Source: Antribacter soli (GTDB taxonomy: Bacteria; Actinomycetota; Actinomycetes; Actinomycetales; Cellulomonadaceae). Taken from it: 54,361 nucleotides of DNA. Where the stretch lies: NCBI RefSeq assembly GCF_021568775.1, contig NZ_JAKGSG010000064.1, forward strand, positions 1-54,361, in the 5' to 3' direction. Position 1 is the first letter of the stretch. Each line of letters opens with the position of its first letter. A program made the translations under genes and the position numbers. Shown in pieces: positions 23,785 through 31,370 of the stretch. The notes under the pieces were generated by a model that made no database searches, was not told the origin of the DNA, and worked only from the letters and a program-made list of their open reading frames with translations.

Positions 23785-24143
23785 CCGGCGTCGGACAGGA
23801 CGTGTGGAACCTGGTCGCGGACGTGCTGGCCGGCGCCTGCCTGCTGCTGGGCGCCTTCCTGGCGTTCTCGGCAGGCGTGGGCGTGCTGCGGTTCGGGCAT
23901 CTGCTCGCGCGGATGCACGCTGTCACGAAGCCGCAGGTCCTCGGGCTGATCCTGCTGCTCCTCGGGGTCGCGCTGCGGGTGCGGAGCTGGTCCGCGGTGG
24001 CGATGCTCGCGCTCGTCGTGGCGTTCCAGCTCCTCACGTCGCCGGTGGCGGCGCACATGGTGGGACGCGCGGGCTTCCGGACGGGCAAGGTGCGCCCCGA
24101 GGACCTGGAGGTCGACGACCTGACGGACGAGCGCGCGGGTTAG
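23781..24143 (+). CDS. mrpG: Mrp antiporter subunit G
   Basis: A 120-residue MrpG with three helices and the conserved GVGVLRFGHLLARMHAVTKPQVLG segment. GTG 23781 overlaps mrpF by four bases. It is the last gene of the mrp operon. Confidence 0.94.
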   Translation: MTGVGQDVWNLVADVLAGACLLLGAFLAFSAGVGVLRFGHLLARMHAVTKPQVLGLILLLLGVALRVRSWSAVAMLALVVAFQLLTSPVAAHMVGRAGFRTGKVRPEDLEVDDLTDERAG

Positions 24144-24152
24144 GCTCCCCGC

Positions 24153-25031
24153 GTGCTCGGCAGCGTGCTCGACCGGATCCCCGCCCCCGCCCTGTTCGTC
24201 TTCTCGGGGCTGACCCAGTACGCGGGGGCGGCGGTCGCTGTCGGGCTGTTCGCCCGCCTCGGTGCGCCCGACGTCGGCTGGTGGCGCATCGCGCTCGCCG
24301 CCCTCGTGCTCGTGGTGTGGCGGCGCCCGTGGCGGCGCACCTGGACGCGCCGGGACCTCGCGTGGTCGGCCGTGTTCGGGATCGTGCTGGCCGCGATGAA
24401 CATCGCGTTCTACGTGGCGATCGACCACCTGCCGCTCGGGACCGCCGTCGCGATCGAGTTCTGCGGCCCCGTCGCGGTGGCCGCCGTGACCGGCCGGGCG
24501 TGGCGCGAGCGGGTCGCGATCGTGGTGGCCGGTGCCGGCGTCGTGCTGCTCGCGGGGGTCACGCTGGAGTCGGGCCTGCCGCGCGACGACGTCGTGATCG
24601 GCCTTGTCGCCATCCTCGCCGCGGCGGCGTGCTGGGCGGGATACATCGTGCTGGGGCGCCGGGTCGCGCGGGCCGGTTCCGGGGTGGACGGGCTCGCCGT
24701 CGGGATGGCCGCGGGGTCGCTCCTCTTCGCGCCGTTCTTCGTCGGCTCCGGCGGGGCTGTGGTCTCAGACCCTGCGCTGCTCGTGCTGCTGCTCGTCGTC
24801 GCCGTCTGCTCGTCCGTGGTGCCGTACGGGCTCGAGCAGGTGGTGCTGCGGCACCTGAGCGCGGCGACGTTCGCGGTGCTGCTCGCGCTGCTGCCGGCGA
24901 CGGCCGCGGTCATCGGGGCCGTGATGCTGCGACAGGTGCCGACGTGGCCCGAGCTCGCGGGGCTGGTCCTGGTGTCGGGGGCGATCGCCATGACTGCGCG
25001 GGCTGCGCCGAGGGTCGGCCCGCCGAAGTAG
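24153..25031 (+). CDS. EamA/RhtA-type transporter
   Basis: A 292-residue protein with ten hydrophobic helices arranged as two EamA repeats (N-terminal half up to about 140, second half from VIGLVAILAAAACWAGYI). RhtA-like landmarks are FYVAIDHLPLGTAVAIEFCGPV and PYGLEQVVLRHLSAATFAVLLALLPATAAVIG. It likely exports amino acids or similar metabolites. GTG 24153 lies six bases after TAGGCT (24141-24146), so it may have its own leaderless promoter despite following mrpG closely. Confidence 0.85.
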   Translation: MLGSVLDRIPAPALFVFSGLTQYAGAAVAVGLFARLGAPDVGWWRIALAALVLVVWRRPWRRTWTRRDLAWSAVFGIVLAAMNIAFYVAIDHLPLGTAVAIEFCGPVAVAAVTGRAWRERVAIVVAGAGVVLLAGVTLESGLPRDDVVIGLVAILAAAACWAGYIVLGRRVARAGSGVDGLAVGMAAGSLLFAPFFVGSGGAVVSDPALLVLLLVVAVCSSVVPYGLEQVVLRHLSAATFAVLLALLPATAAVIGAVMLRQVPTWPELAGLVLVSGAIAMTARAAPRVGPPK

Positions 25032-25100
25032 AACCTGCCGACGTCGGGCGGCGGTTCTGCTCCGGCGGCGGCGTGACGGCCTGACGTCCCGGCATTGGGG

Positions 25101-25781
25101 CTAGAGGTACTGGCCCGGGGACGTGTGGGGCTGCTGGTCCTGGTCCTCCGGGTGCGGGGCCGGTCCTGCCGGGCCGAAGGCGATCGATCCCGGCGGGAGG
25201 GCGCGACGCATCTGCGAGAGCTGGGCCTGCGCCGCCATCTGCTGCGCGACCAGGGCCGTCTGGATCCCGTGGAACAGGCCCTCCAGCCACCCCACGAGCT
25301 GCGCCTGGGCCACGCGCAGCTCCGCCTCCGACGGCACCGCCTCGTCCGAGAACGGCAGCGTGATCCGGTGCAGCTCCTCCATGAGCTCCGGCGAGAGGCC
25401 GTCCTCGAGCTCCGCGAGAGAGCGCTCGTGGATCTCCGCGAGACGCGTGCGCGCGGCCTCGTCGAGCGGCGCTTCCCGCACCTCGTCGAGGAGGCGCTTG
25501 ATCATGCTGCCGATGCGCATGACCTTCGCGGGTTCCTCTATCTGGGAGACGACGCCCTCGGCGCCTTCGCCCTTCGCCTTGTCATCCTCGCCCACGGGGA
25601 TCTCGCGCCCGTCCGGGGTCACCACGAGCGGGTGGATCGCGGGGCGGGGCGCGTCGCCGGACGGCTCGTCCGGGTCGACGGCGACCGCGTCCGTGGGATC
25701 TTCGGACAAGTCCACGGGCATGGGGTCGACAGGGGCGACATGCGCCTCGGCGGTCTTCGCAGGTCCGGTCTCGTCGGTCAT
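25101..25781 (-). CDS. bpa: Bacterial proteasome activator (Bpa/PafE)
   Basis: A 226-residue DUF2587 protein. The disordered acidic N-terminus (to about 80) precedes the conserved core (EEPAKVMRIGSMIKRLLDEVR, TLPFSDEAVPSEAELRVAQAQLVGWLEGLFHGIQTAL given here as landmarks around residues 82-185). The last four residues are GQYL, the docking motif by which Bpa opens the 20S core gate. Bpa feeds unfolded or ATP-independent substrates to the proteasome. No prcBA, mpa or pup is in the window. A strong hairpin lies just upstream at 25800-25829. It is convergent with the EamA gene. Confidence 0.9.
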   Translation of the reverse strand: MTDETGPAKTAEAHVAPVDPMPVDLSEDPTDAVAVDPDEPSGDAPRPAIHPLVVTPDGREIPVGEDDKAKGEGAEGVVSQIEEPAKVMRIGSMIKRLLDEVREAPLDEAARTRLAEIHERSLAELEDGLSPELMEELHRITLPFSDEAVPSEAELRVAQAQLVGWLEGLFHGIQTALVAQQMAAQAQLSQMRRALPPGSIAFGPAGPAPHPEDQDQQPHTSPGQYL

Positions 25782-25799
25782 ACGCACAGTCTTGCGTGA

Positions 25800-25829
25800 A
25801 CGGCCCGCGCAGGACACTGCGCGGGCCGT
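25800..25829. terminator. Strong hairpin between dioxygenase and bpa genes
   Basis: ACGGCCCGCGCAG (25800-25812) pairs perfectly with CTGCGCGGGCCGT (25817-25829) over a four-base loop. It lies between minus-strand genes, 19 bases before the bpa start, so it may terminate the gal operon or form part of the bpa 5' leader. Confidence 0.6.
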
Positions 25830-25852
25830 CCACTTTCCTTCGTCCGAGGTCA

Positions 25853-25970
25853 GCTGCACCTCCGGCTCAGACGACGATGTTGTCGGTCGCCTGAGCCTGC
25901 GGTTCCGCGCAGGGCGAGTGCCTCGTTCCTCGGCCCTCACCCTGCGCTGCACCTCCGGCTCAGACGACAG
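25853..25970. repeat. Dispersed hairpin repeat, copy 2
   Basis: Near-identical to 1-150 over about 90 bases. CTGCACCTCCGGCTCAGACG occurs at both ends of the copy, 93 bp apart. The hairpin arms 25864-25875 and 25886-25897 match those at 55-66 and 74-85; one base pair changes from G-C to A-T between copies while pairing is kept. The end of the unit provides the TGA stop (25960-25962) of the dioxygenase gene. Confidence 0.75.
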
Positions 25971-26937
25971 GCGTGCCGTGCGTGTGGAACGAGTCGATCG
26001 TCTTCAGTCCCCACGCCTGGCCCCTGGCGCGCTCGGCCACGGTCCAGTTGATCGTCTTCCAGTCCGGGGCCAGGATCAGGCGCGCGCCGGCGTTGCAGAG
26101 CTCGATGCGGTTGCCGCCCGGCTCCCAGACGTACAGGAAGAACGTCTGCTGGATGGCGTGCTTGTGCGGGCCGGTCTCGATGTGGATCCCGGCCTCGAGG
26201 AACACGTCGGCCGCCCGGAGGATGTCCTCGCGCGTGTCCGTCGCGAACGCGACGTGGTGCAGCCGCCCGTGCGAGCCGGTCCGGTCCGAGGTGTAGACCA
26301 GGTCGTACGACGTGTTCCCGAGGGAGAACCAGATCGCGGCGGGGGCGCCCTCGTCCGTGACGATGCGCTCGGTGCAGCGCGCGCCGAGGACGTCGCCCAG
26401 GAAGTCCGAGACAGGCGGCACGTCACCGGTCAGGTAGTTGACGTGGTCGAGCCGGCGCACGTTCGCACCACGGCCAGGGAAGGCCGCTGCCTGGTTCTTC
26501 AGAGCCGGGACGTCCTCGTCGGCCTCGTACCAGTCGACGTCCCAGTACAGGCCCATCGGGTGGCCGTCGGGGTCGTCGAAGAGCAGCACCTCGCCGAGAC
26601 CCCGCACGGACGCGTCGGTTCCCCGCCAGTACGGGGTCTGGTGGAGCGAGGCGCGGAAGCGCTCGAACGCCGCCGGGCTCGCCGCGCGCAGGTAGGTGCG
26701 GCCGACGCCGGCCTGGTCCCGCTGGACGAGGCGCAGGGTGTACGACTGGTAGTCGTCCCACGCGTGCACATGGACCGCGCCGTCCTCGCGGTGCACCTCG
26801 CGCATCGCCATGAGGTTCACGAAGAAGTCGCGCGTCTCCTCGAGAACCGGCGTGTAGAGCTCGATCGGGCCGACGTGCGCGATGTCGCGACGGCGCTCCG
26901 GGTCGTGGGTCAGCAGGGGGTCGCCGAGGGCGGTCAT
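25960..26937 (-). CDS. Type I (VOC-fold) extradiol ring-cleavage dioxygenase
   Basis: A 325-residue protein of two VOC modules. The C-terminal module carries the Fe(II) triad H165 (RRLDHVNYL), H228 (LHHVAF) and E279 (NRIELC), with YVWEPGGNR nearby, as in catechol 2,3-dioxygenases. It overlaps galD by four bases and is the last gene of the galBCD operon. Known gallate and protocatechuate 4,5-ring cleavers (GalA, LigAB) are LigB-fold, so a VOC enzyme in this slot is unusual. The substrate could be gallate, protocatechuate or another catechol; it cannot be read from sequence. The stop lies in the dispersed repeat. Confidence 0.82.
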   Translation of the reverse strand: MTALGDPLLTHDPERRRDIAHVGPIELYTPVLEETRDFFVNLMAMREVHREDGAVHVHAWDDYQSYTLRLVQRDQAGVGRTYLRAASPAAFERFRASLHQTPYWRGTDASVRGLGEVLLFDDPDGHPMGLYWDVDWYEADEDVPALKNQAAAFPGRGANVRRLDHVNYLTGDVPPVSDFLGDVLGARCTERIVTDEGAPAAIWFSLGNTSYDLVYTSDRTGSHGRLHHVAFATDTREDILRAADVFLEAGIHIETGPHKHAIQQTFFLYVWEPGGNRIELCNAGARLILAPDWKTINWTVAERARGQAWGLKTIDSFHTHGTPVV

Positions 26938-28025
26938 GTCGTGGTCCTTCGCTGAGTGGGGGTTGCGGCGGCCGGGCGGGGCCAGGTGACGCCGTCGAAG
27001 AGCTTGCGCGCGGTGCGGACCACCGTGCTGCGGCGCACGGTCGTGGCGGGGCCGGAGCCGGCGAGCTCGATGCCGACGTCGAACGAGCCGGTCGGGTGCT
27101 CGATGCGGTGGGTCGCGCCCTCGACGATGCCGTGCGCCACGGTGCCCTCGGCGAGGACGCCCGCGGCGACCGACACCGCGCCGAGCACGCCGATCGCGTC
27201 GTGGACGCGGTGCGGGACGAACGTGCGGGTGGTGACGAGGCCCCCGTGCCGGGCGGGGGAGACGATGGTCAGCTTGGGCACCGTGGTGCCCGAGACGTCG
27301 CCGAGACCCATGGCGGGTCCCGCCTCCGCGCGCACGGCCTCGAGCCGCGTGCGCAGGGCTGTGTCCGCCTCGAGCGCGGCGGGGGACTCGGTGCCCTCGA
27401 GGCCGAGGTCGGCGGCTCGCAGCAGGACCACGGGCATGCCCGCGTCCACGCAGGTCACGTCCACTCCGGCGAGGGTGTCGACGAGCCGGCCAGTCGGGAA
27501 GACCGGGCGGTCGCCGCCTGGGAACGAGATCGTGATCGTGGCCGCCGGAAAGGGGGTTCCGGCCATGACCTCGTCGCCGTCGTACCGAACCGCGCCGCCC
27601 GTGGTGGGGACGTCCGCGACGGCGACCTGCACCACCGGGTTGAGCATCCGGATCCGCACCGTGGTGACGTCGCCCGCGACCGGGACGAGTCCCCGCTCGA
27701 CGGCGAACGGGCCCACGCCCGCCAGGATGTTGCCGCAGGGCTGCCGGTCGGTGACGACCGGCTGGTCCGGCACGACCTGCAGGAAGAGGTGGTCCACGTC
27801 CGCGTCCGGGGACGACGACGGCGACACCACCGCGACCTTGCTCGTCAGGGGGTGCCCGCCGCCGAGCCCGTCCACCTGGCGCGGGTCGGGGGAGCCCATG
27901 ATCCGCAGCAGGAGGTCGTCGCGCTCCGCCGGGTCCGCGGGGAGGTCGGCCGCGAGGAAGTAGGCGCCCTTGGAGGTGCCGCCGCGCATGAGGAGGCAGC
28001 GGACGCCGTCGTCGGCGGAGGTCAT
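26934..28025 (-). CDS. galD: 4-Oxalomesaconate tautomerase (GalD, PrpF family)
   Basis: A 363-residue PrpF-family isomerase. It opens with VRCLLMRGGTSKGAYFLAADLP, as in GalD, and has the paired PrpF folds with PCGNILAGVGPFAVERGL and DVSGTTVPKLTIVSPA. It should interconvert 4-oxalomesaconate tautomers in the gallate or protocatechuate 4,5-cleavage path. It overlaps both neighbours by four bases, so galB-galC-galD-dioxygenase is one transcript. Confidence 0.87.
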   Translation of the reverse strand: MTSADDGVRCLLMRGGTSKGAYFLAADLPADPAERDDLLLRIMGSPDPRQVDGLGGGHPLTSKVAVVSPSSSPDADVDHLFLQVVPDQPVVTDRQPCGNILAGVGPFAVERGLVPVAGDVTTVRIRMLNPVVQVAVADVPTTGGAVRYDGDEVMAGTPFPAATITISFPGGDRPVFPTGRLVDTLAGVDVTCVDAGMPVVLLRAADLGLEGTESPAALEADTALRTRLEAVRAEAGPAMGLGDVSGTTVPKLTIVSPARHGGLVTTRTFVPHRVHDAIGVLGAVSVAAGVLAEGTVAHGIVEGATHRIEHPTGSFDVGIELAGSGPATTVRRSTVVRTARKLFDGVTWPRPAAATPTQRRTTT

Positions 28026-28720
28026 CGCGCGTCCTCGAGCCGGTCCACGTAGACGACGCCGAGCCGCTCCAGGAGCGGGCGCAGGTCGTACATGTCGAGG
28101 CCGAGCGTCCCGGACGCCAGCGTCGCGCGCTTGGCCTCCTCGTTCGCGGTGCGGGCCTCGGCGGCCGCCGCGACCTCGGCGGCGCGGGCCGCGGGGACGA
28201 CCACGACGCCGTCGTCGTCGGCCACGACGACGTCGCCCGGGCGGACGAGCTGACCGGCGACGACCACGGGGACGTTCACCGAGCCGGGCGTGGCCTTGAC
28301 GCAGCCCTGCGCGTGCACGGCGCGCGACCAGACCGGGAAGGGCATCTCGCGCAGGGTGGCGACGTCGCGCACCCCCGCGTCGATGACGAGGCCGAGCACG
28401 CCGTGGGCCTGCAGCGACGTGGCGAGCAGGTCGCCGAAGCAGCCGTCGGTCGAGTCGGAGGTCGTGGCGACGACGAGGACGTCGCCGGCGCGGCAGGTCT
28501 CGACGGCCGCGTGGAGCATGAGGTTGTCGCCTGGCGGGCTCAGCACGGTGACGGCGGACCCGGCCACGGCGGCGCCGGGTACCCGGGCCTGGACGCGCGG
28601 CCCGACGAGGCCGGTGCGCCCGGCCGCCTCGTGCACGGTCGCCACGCCGGCGGTCCCGAGGCGGGCGACGACGTCGGCCCGCGCCCGGTCGACCTCACGG
28701 ACGACGACGTGCTGCGCCAT
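28022..28720 (-). CDS. galC: 4-Carboxy-4-hydroxy-2-oxoadipate aldolase (GalC, RraA family)
   Basis: A 232-residue RraA-type protein. The motif GDVLVVATTSDSTDGCFGDLLATS and the glycine-rich GLVIDAGVRDVATLREM mark the RraA/HMG-CHA aldolase family, with aspartate and arginine active-site residues visible. It should split the hydrated product to pyruvate and oxaloacetate. The ATG at 28720 overlaps the galB stop by one base; longer in-frame starts run back into galB. Confidence 0.87.
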   Translation of the reverse strand: MAQHVVVREVDRARADVVARLGTAGVATVHEAAGRTGLVGPRVQARVPGAAVAGSAVTVLSPPGDNLMLHAAVETCRAGDVLVVATTSDSTDGCFGDLLATSLQAHGVLGLVIDAGVRDVATLREMPFPVWSRAVHAQGCVKATPGSVNVPVVVAGQLVRPGDVVVADDDGVVVVPAARAAEVAAAAEARTANEEAKRATLASGTLGLDMYDLRPLLERLGVVYVDRLEDAR

Positions 28721-29451
28721 CAGGACAGCTCCGACGTGACCTGCGGGTACACCCGATGGTAGGCCTCGGCAAAGGTGTTCACCGGGAGGCCGAGGTTGGG
28801 GCCGCTGTTGCGCTTGGCCTGGACGCCGCGCCGCTTGCCGAGGTCCGTGTAGTACTCGACGAGGTGACCCTGTGCACCCATGGCCTGCATCGCCGCGACC
28901 TTGCGCTCCCACACCTCGGTGATGTCGAGCAGCACGTCCGGGACGAACCCGGAGACCTCCGGCTGGTGCGGCTCGAAGCAGAAGACCGGCGGGGCGCCGA
29001 TGACGTCGCCGGTACCGACCACCCCAGGGGCCTGGGCGAGCACGCGGGCGTGCCGGGCGATACGGCCGGCCTCCGGGTGGTCCATGTTGTACGGGTCCTC
29101 GGGGGCGTGGGTCAGCACGACGCCGGGCTGCACCTCGCGGTAGAGCTCGACGAGGCTCGTCAGCAGCTCCGGGGTCTCGCGCAGGGGATAGTCGCCGGCG
29201 TCGAAGAAGTGCACCTCGCCGCCGAGGATCTCCGCGGCCGTCTCTGCCTCTGCCCGGCGGACGTCCTTGATCTCCTCCAGGGTCTTGCCGGCGCGCCAGG
29301 CGGCGGCCGACTCCCCGCGCTCACCGAACGACAGGCAGGCGATGACCGCCCGCTGACCGCGGCACGCCGCCTGGGCGAGGGCGCCGCCGGCCCGCCAGAC
29401 GAAGTCGCCTGGGTGCGCGGTGACGACGAGGAGCGGAGACTGCTCCGCCAT
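28720..29451 (-). CDS. galB: 4-Oxalomesaconate hydratase (GalB, PIG-L/LmbE family)
   Basis: A 243-residue LmbE-like zinc protein. It closely follows the GalB pattern rather than deacetylases: AHPGDFVWRAGGALA at the start, CLSFGERGESAAAWR, FFDAGDYPLRET, THAPEDPYNMDHPEA and ending FAEAYHRVYPQV. A strong ribosome site (AGGAGG, minus strand about 29456-29461) precedes ATG 29451. It is the first gene of the operon and diverges from the GntR regulator with its 30-bp palindrome between. Confidence 0.87.
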   Translation of the reverse strand: MAEQSPLLVVTAHPGDFVWRAGGALAQAACRGQRAVIACLSFGERGESAAAWRAGKTLEEIKDVRRAEAETAAEILGGEVHFFDAGDYPLRETPELLTSLVELYREVQPGVVLTHAPEDPYNMDHPEAGRIARHARVLAQAPGVVGTGDVIGAPPVFCFEPHQPEVSGFVPDVLLDITEVWERKVAAMQAMGAQGHLVEYYTDLGKRRGVQAKRNSGPNLGLPVNTFAEAYHRVYPQVTSELS

Positions 29452-29520
29452 GGGTCCTCCTGTATGAGCGACGTCAGGGCGACCACCCGAGACGATCTGT
29501 CATGATGTGCCGTGATGATG

Positions 29521-29550
29521 GTCGACAAGATTGTCGACAATCTTGTCGAC
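29521..29550. promoter_or_regulatory. Perfect 30-bp palindrome, candidate GntR operator
   Basis: The 30 bases are identical to their own reverse complement. They consist of three overlapping GTCGAC-centred sites, and the middle one is ATTGTCGACAAT. FadR-type GntR regulators prefer a T-N-G-T...A-C-N-A format, which TTGTCGACAA fits. It lies between divergent galB and the GntR gene, so binding by that regulator is the natural inference. If ATG 29512 were the true start, the palindrome would fall inside the gene. Confidence 0.75.
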
Positions 29551-29583
29551 GAGACCGAACCTAGCAGACGGAGAACCTTGACA

Positions 29584-30219
29584 GTGGGCGGTACCGACGG
29601 CGTGCGCACGGCGCTGCGCGACGCGATACTGCGCGGCCGCTACGGGCCCAGGCAGCGGCTCATCGAGGCGGAGCTCGCCGCCGACCTGGGTGCCGGCCGC
29701 TCGGCCGTGCGCAGCGCGCTGCTGCAGCTCGCGTCCGACGGGCTCGTGGAGATCCAGCCGAACCGGGGTGCGCGCGTCCGGGAGATCCCCATCGCCGAGG
29801 CGATCGAGATCACGGAGATCCGCCAGGCCGTCGAGAGCCTGGTCGCGGCCCGGGCCGCCGAGCGGATCGACGACGCGCAGGCGGCCGAGCTGCGCGACCT
29901 AGGCGAGCGGATGGCCGCGGCGGTGCGGGCCGGCGAGCTCATGACCTACTCCGACCTCAACGCGTCCCTGCACGTGCGGCTCCGGGAGATCGCGCAGCAC
30001 GCGACGGCGACCCGGATCGTGGACCAGCTCAACGGGCAGCTCGTCCGGCACCAGTTCCGGCTGTCGCTGATGCCCGGCCGGCCGGGGGTCTCGCTCGGGG
30101 AGCACCTGGCGATCGTCGACGCGGTCCTCGCCCGGGACCCGGAGCGGGCGCGGGCGGCGATGGCGGCGCACATCGGGAGCGTGATCGCCACGCTCGCGGC
30201 ACTGCGCGACGAGGCGTGA
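29584..30219 (+). CDS. GntR-family regulator (FadR/FCD type)
   Basis: About 211 residues from GTG 29584. The winged helix (VRTALRDAILRGRYGPRQRLIE ... AVRSALLQLASDGLVEIQ) is followed by an FCD-like all-helical domain (EITEIRQAVESLVAARAAE, DLNASLHVRLREIA, EHLAIVDAVLARDPERARAAMAAHI). I chose GTG 29584 because GGAG precedes it and the 30-bp palindrome then lies upstream; ATGs at 29512-29518 are in frame but would place the operator in the coding region. It likely controls the gal operon in response to a pathway acid. Confidence 0.85.
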   Translation: MGGTDGVRTALRDAILRGRYGPRQRLIEAELAADLGAGRSAVRSALLQLASDGLVEIQPNRGARVREIPIAEAIEITEIRQAVESLVAARAAERIDDAQAAELRDLGERMAAAVRAGELMTYSDLNASLHVRLREIAQHATATRIVDQLNGQLVRHQFRLSLMPGRPGVSLGEHLAIVDAVLARDPERARAAMAAHIGSVIATLAALRDEA

Positions 30220-30254
30220 TTTTTCAGATTGGCGAAGGAATTGGTCGATATATG

Positions 30255-31232
30255 TCAGGGAATGAGCAGCACTTTGCCGAATGCTTCACCGGATTCGACC
30301 AGCAAATGCGCAATCTCCGCTTCTTCGAACGGCAATCGCGCGTGAACGACAGGTTTCACCCGGCCCTGCTCGACGAGCGGCCACACGTGCTCAAGGACGT
30401 CGGCCACGACGCGCGCCTTCTCCTCGGCGGGGCGTGAGCGGAGCGTCGTCCCGGCGACCGTGCCGCGCTGGGCGAGGAGCGCGCCGAGGTCCAGCTCCCC
30501 GCGGCGCCCCTGCTGCAGGCCGATCACGACGAGGCGGCCTCCCCGCGCCAGCGCCCGCACGTTGTCGGCGAGCCCGCCGCCGCCCAGCACGTCGAGCACC
30601 ACGTCGGCCCCGTGGCCGCCCGACGCGGCGCGGACCGCCGCCACGACGTCCGCCGAACGGTGGTCGATCGCCACCTCCGCGCCGAGGTCGCGGCACCGGG
30701 CGGCCCGTTCGGGGCCGCCGGCCGTGGTCAGGACGCGCGCCCCCAGCGCGGCGGCGAGCTGCACGGCGATGGTGCCGATGCCGCCCGAACCGCCCTGCAC
30801 GAGCACCCACTCGCCCGCCTGGAGCCGGCCCACGGTCACGAGATTGTCCCAGGCGGTGCACACCGCCTCCGGCAGGGCTGCCGCGTCCACGAGGTCGATG
30901 CCCCGCGGGACCGGGAGCACCTGGGTCTCGCGCACGCAGACCTGCTCCGCGTATCCGCCGCCCTCCAGGAGCGCGACGACCTCATCACCAGGACGCCACC
31001 GCGACACGCCGCGTCCGACACGCACGACGCTTCCTGATATTTCCAGGCCGGGCCAGTCAGGGGCGCCTGCCGGAGCAGGGTAGTATCCGGCCCGTTGTAG
31101 CAGGTCAGCACGGTTCACTCCGGCTGCGGCAACCTCGATGATGATCTCGTTCGGACCCGGATTCGGGTCGTTCAGGGACGAAACGGAGAGTTTCCCTGAG
31201 GGGCCGGATCCGGATATCGTGACGGCTCGCAC
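30255..31232 (-). CDS. Quinone oxidoreductase (zinc-independent MDR, PIG3-like)
   Basis: A 325-residue medium-chain reductase. Landmarks are VNRADLLQRAGYYPAP, GLEISGSVVRVG, and the NADPH fold VLVQGGSGGIGTIAVQLAAALG. No zinc-ligand pattern is visible. The motif set matches the NAD(P)H:quinone reductase PIG3 subgroup. The start is GTG 31232. It converges with the GntR regulator and diverges from the conservon. Confidence 0.87.
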   Translation of the reverse strand: MRAVTISGSGPSGKLSVSSLNDPNPGPNEIIIEVAAAGVNRADLLQRAGYYPAPAGAPDWPGLEISGSVVRVGRGVSRWRPGDEVVALLEGGGYAEQVCVRETQVLPVPRGIDLVDAAALPEAVCTAWDNLVTVGRLQAGEWVLVQGGSGGIGTIAVQLAAALGARVLTTAGGPERAARCRDLGAEVAIDHRSADVVAAVRAASGGHGADVVLDVLGGGGLADNVRALARGGRLVVIGLQQGRRGELDLGALLAQRGTVAGTTLRSRPAEEKARVVADVLEHVWPLVEQGRVKPVVHARLPFEEAEIAHLLVESGEAFGKVLLIP

Positions 31233-31370
31233 ATCGATGGAGCCTACTCATGCGTGCCCTCAGGGTGTCGTTCGTGAGTCCCTGTCGCCTGTAACTTGTA
31301 CGCATTGCCGAGGAATGCGGTCGCTGTCAGGCCGACCTCGTCCACGGATCAGTGATGGAGAGAGGTACCC

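Noticed and set aside
29512-29583. N-terminal extension of the GntR regulator starting at ATG 29512
   Set aside because: It would put the perfect 30-bp operator inside the coding region and gives no conserved residues; GTG 29584 has a ribosome site.
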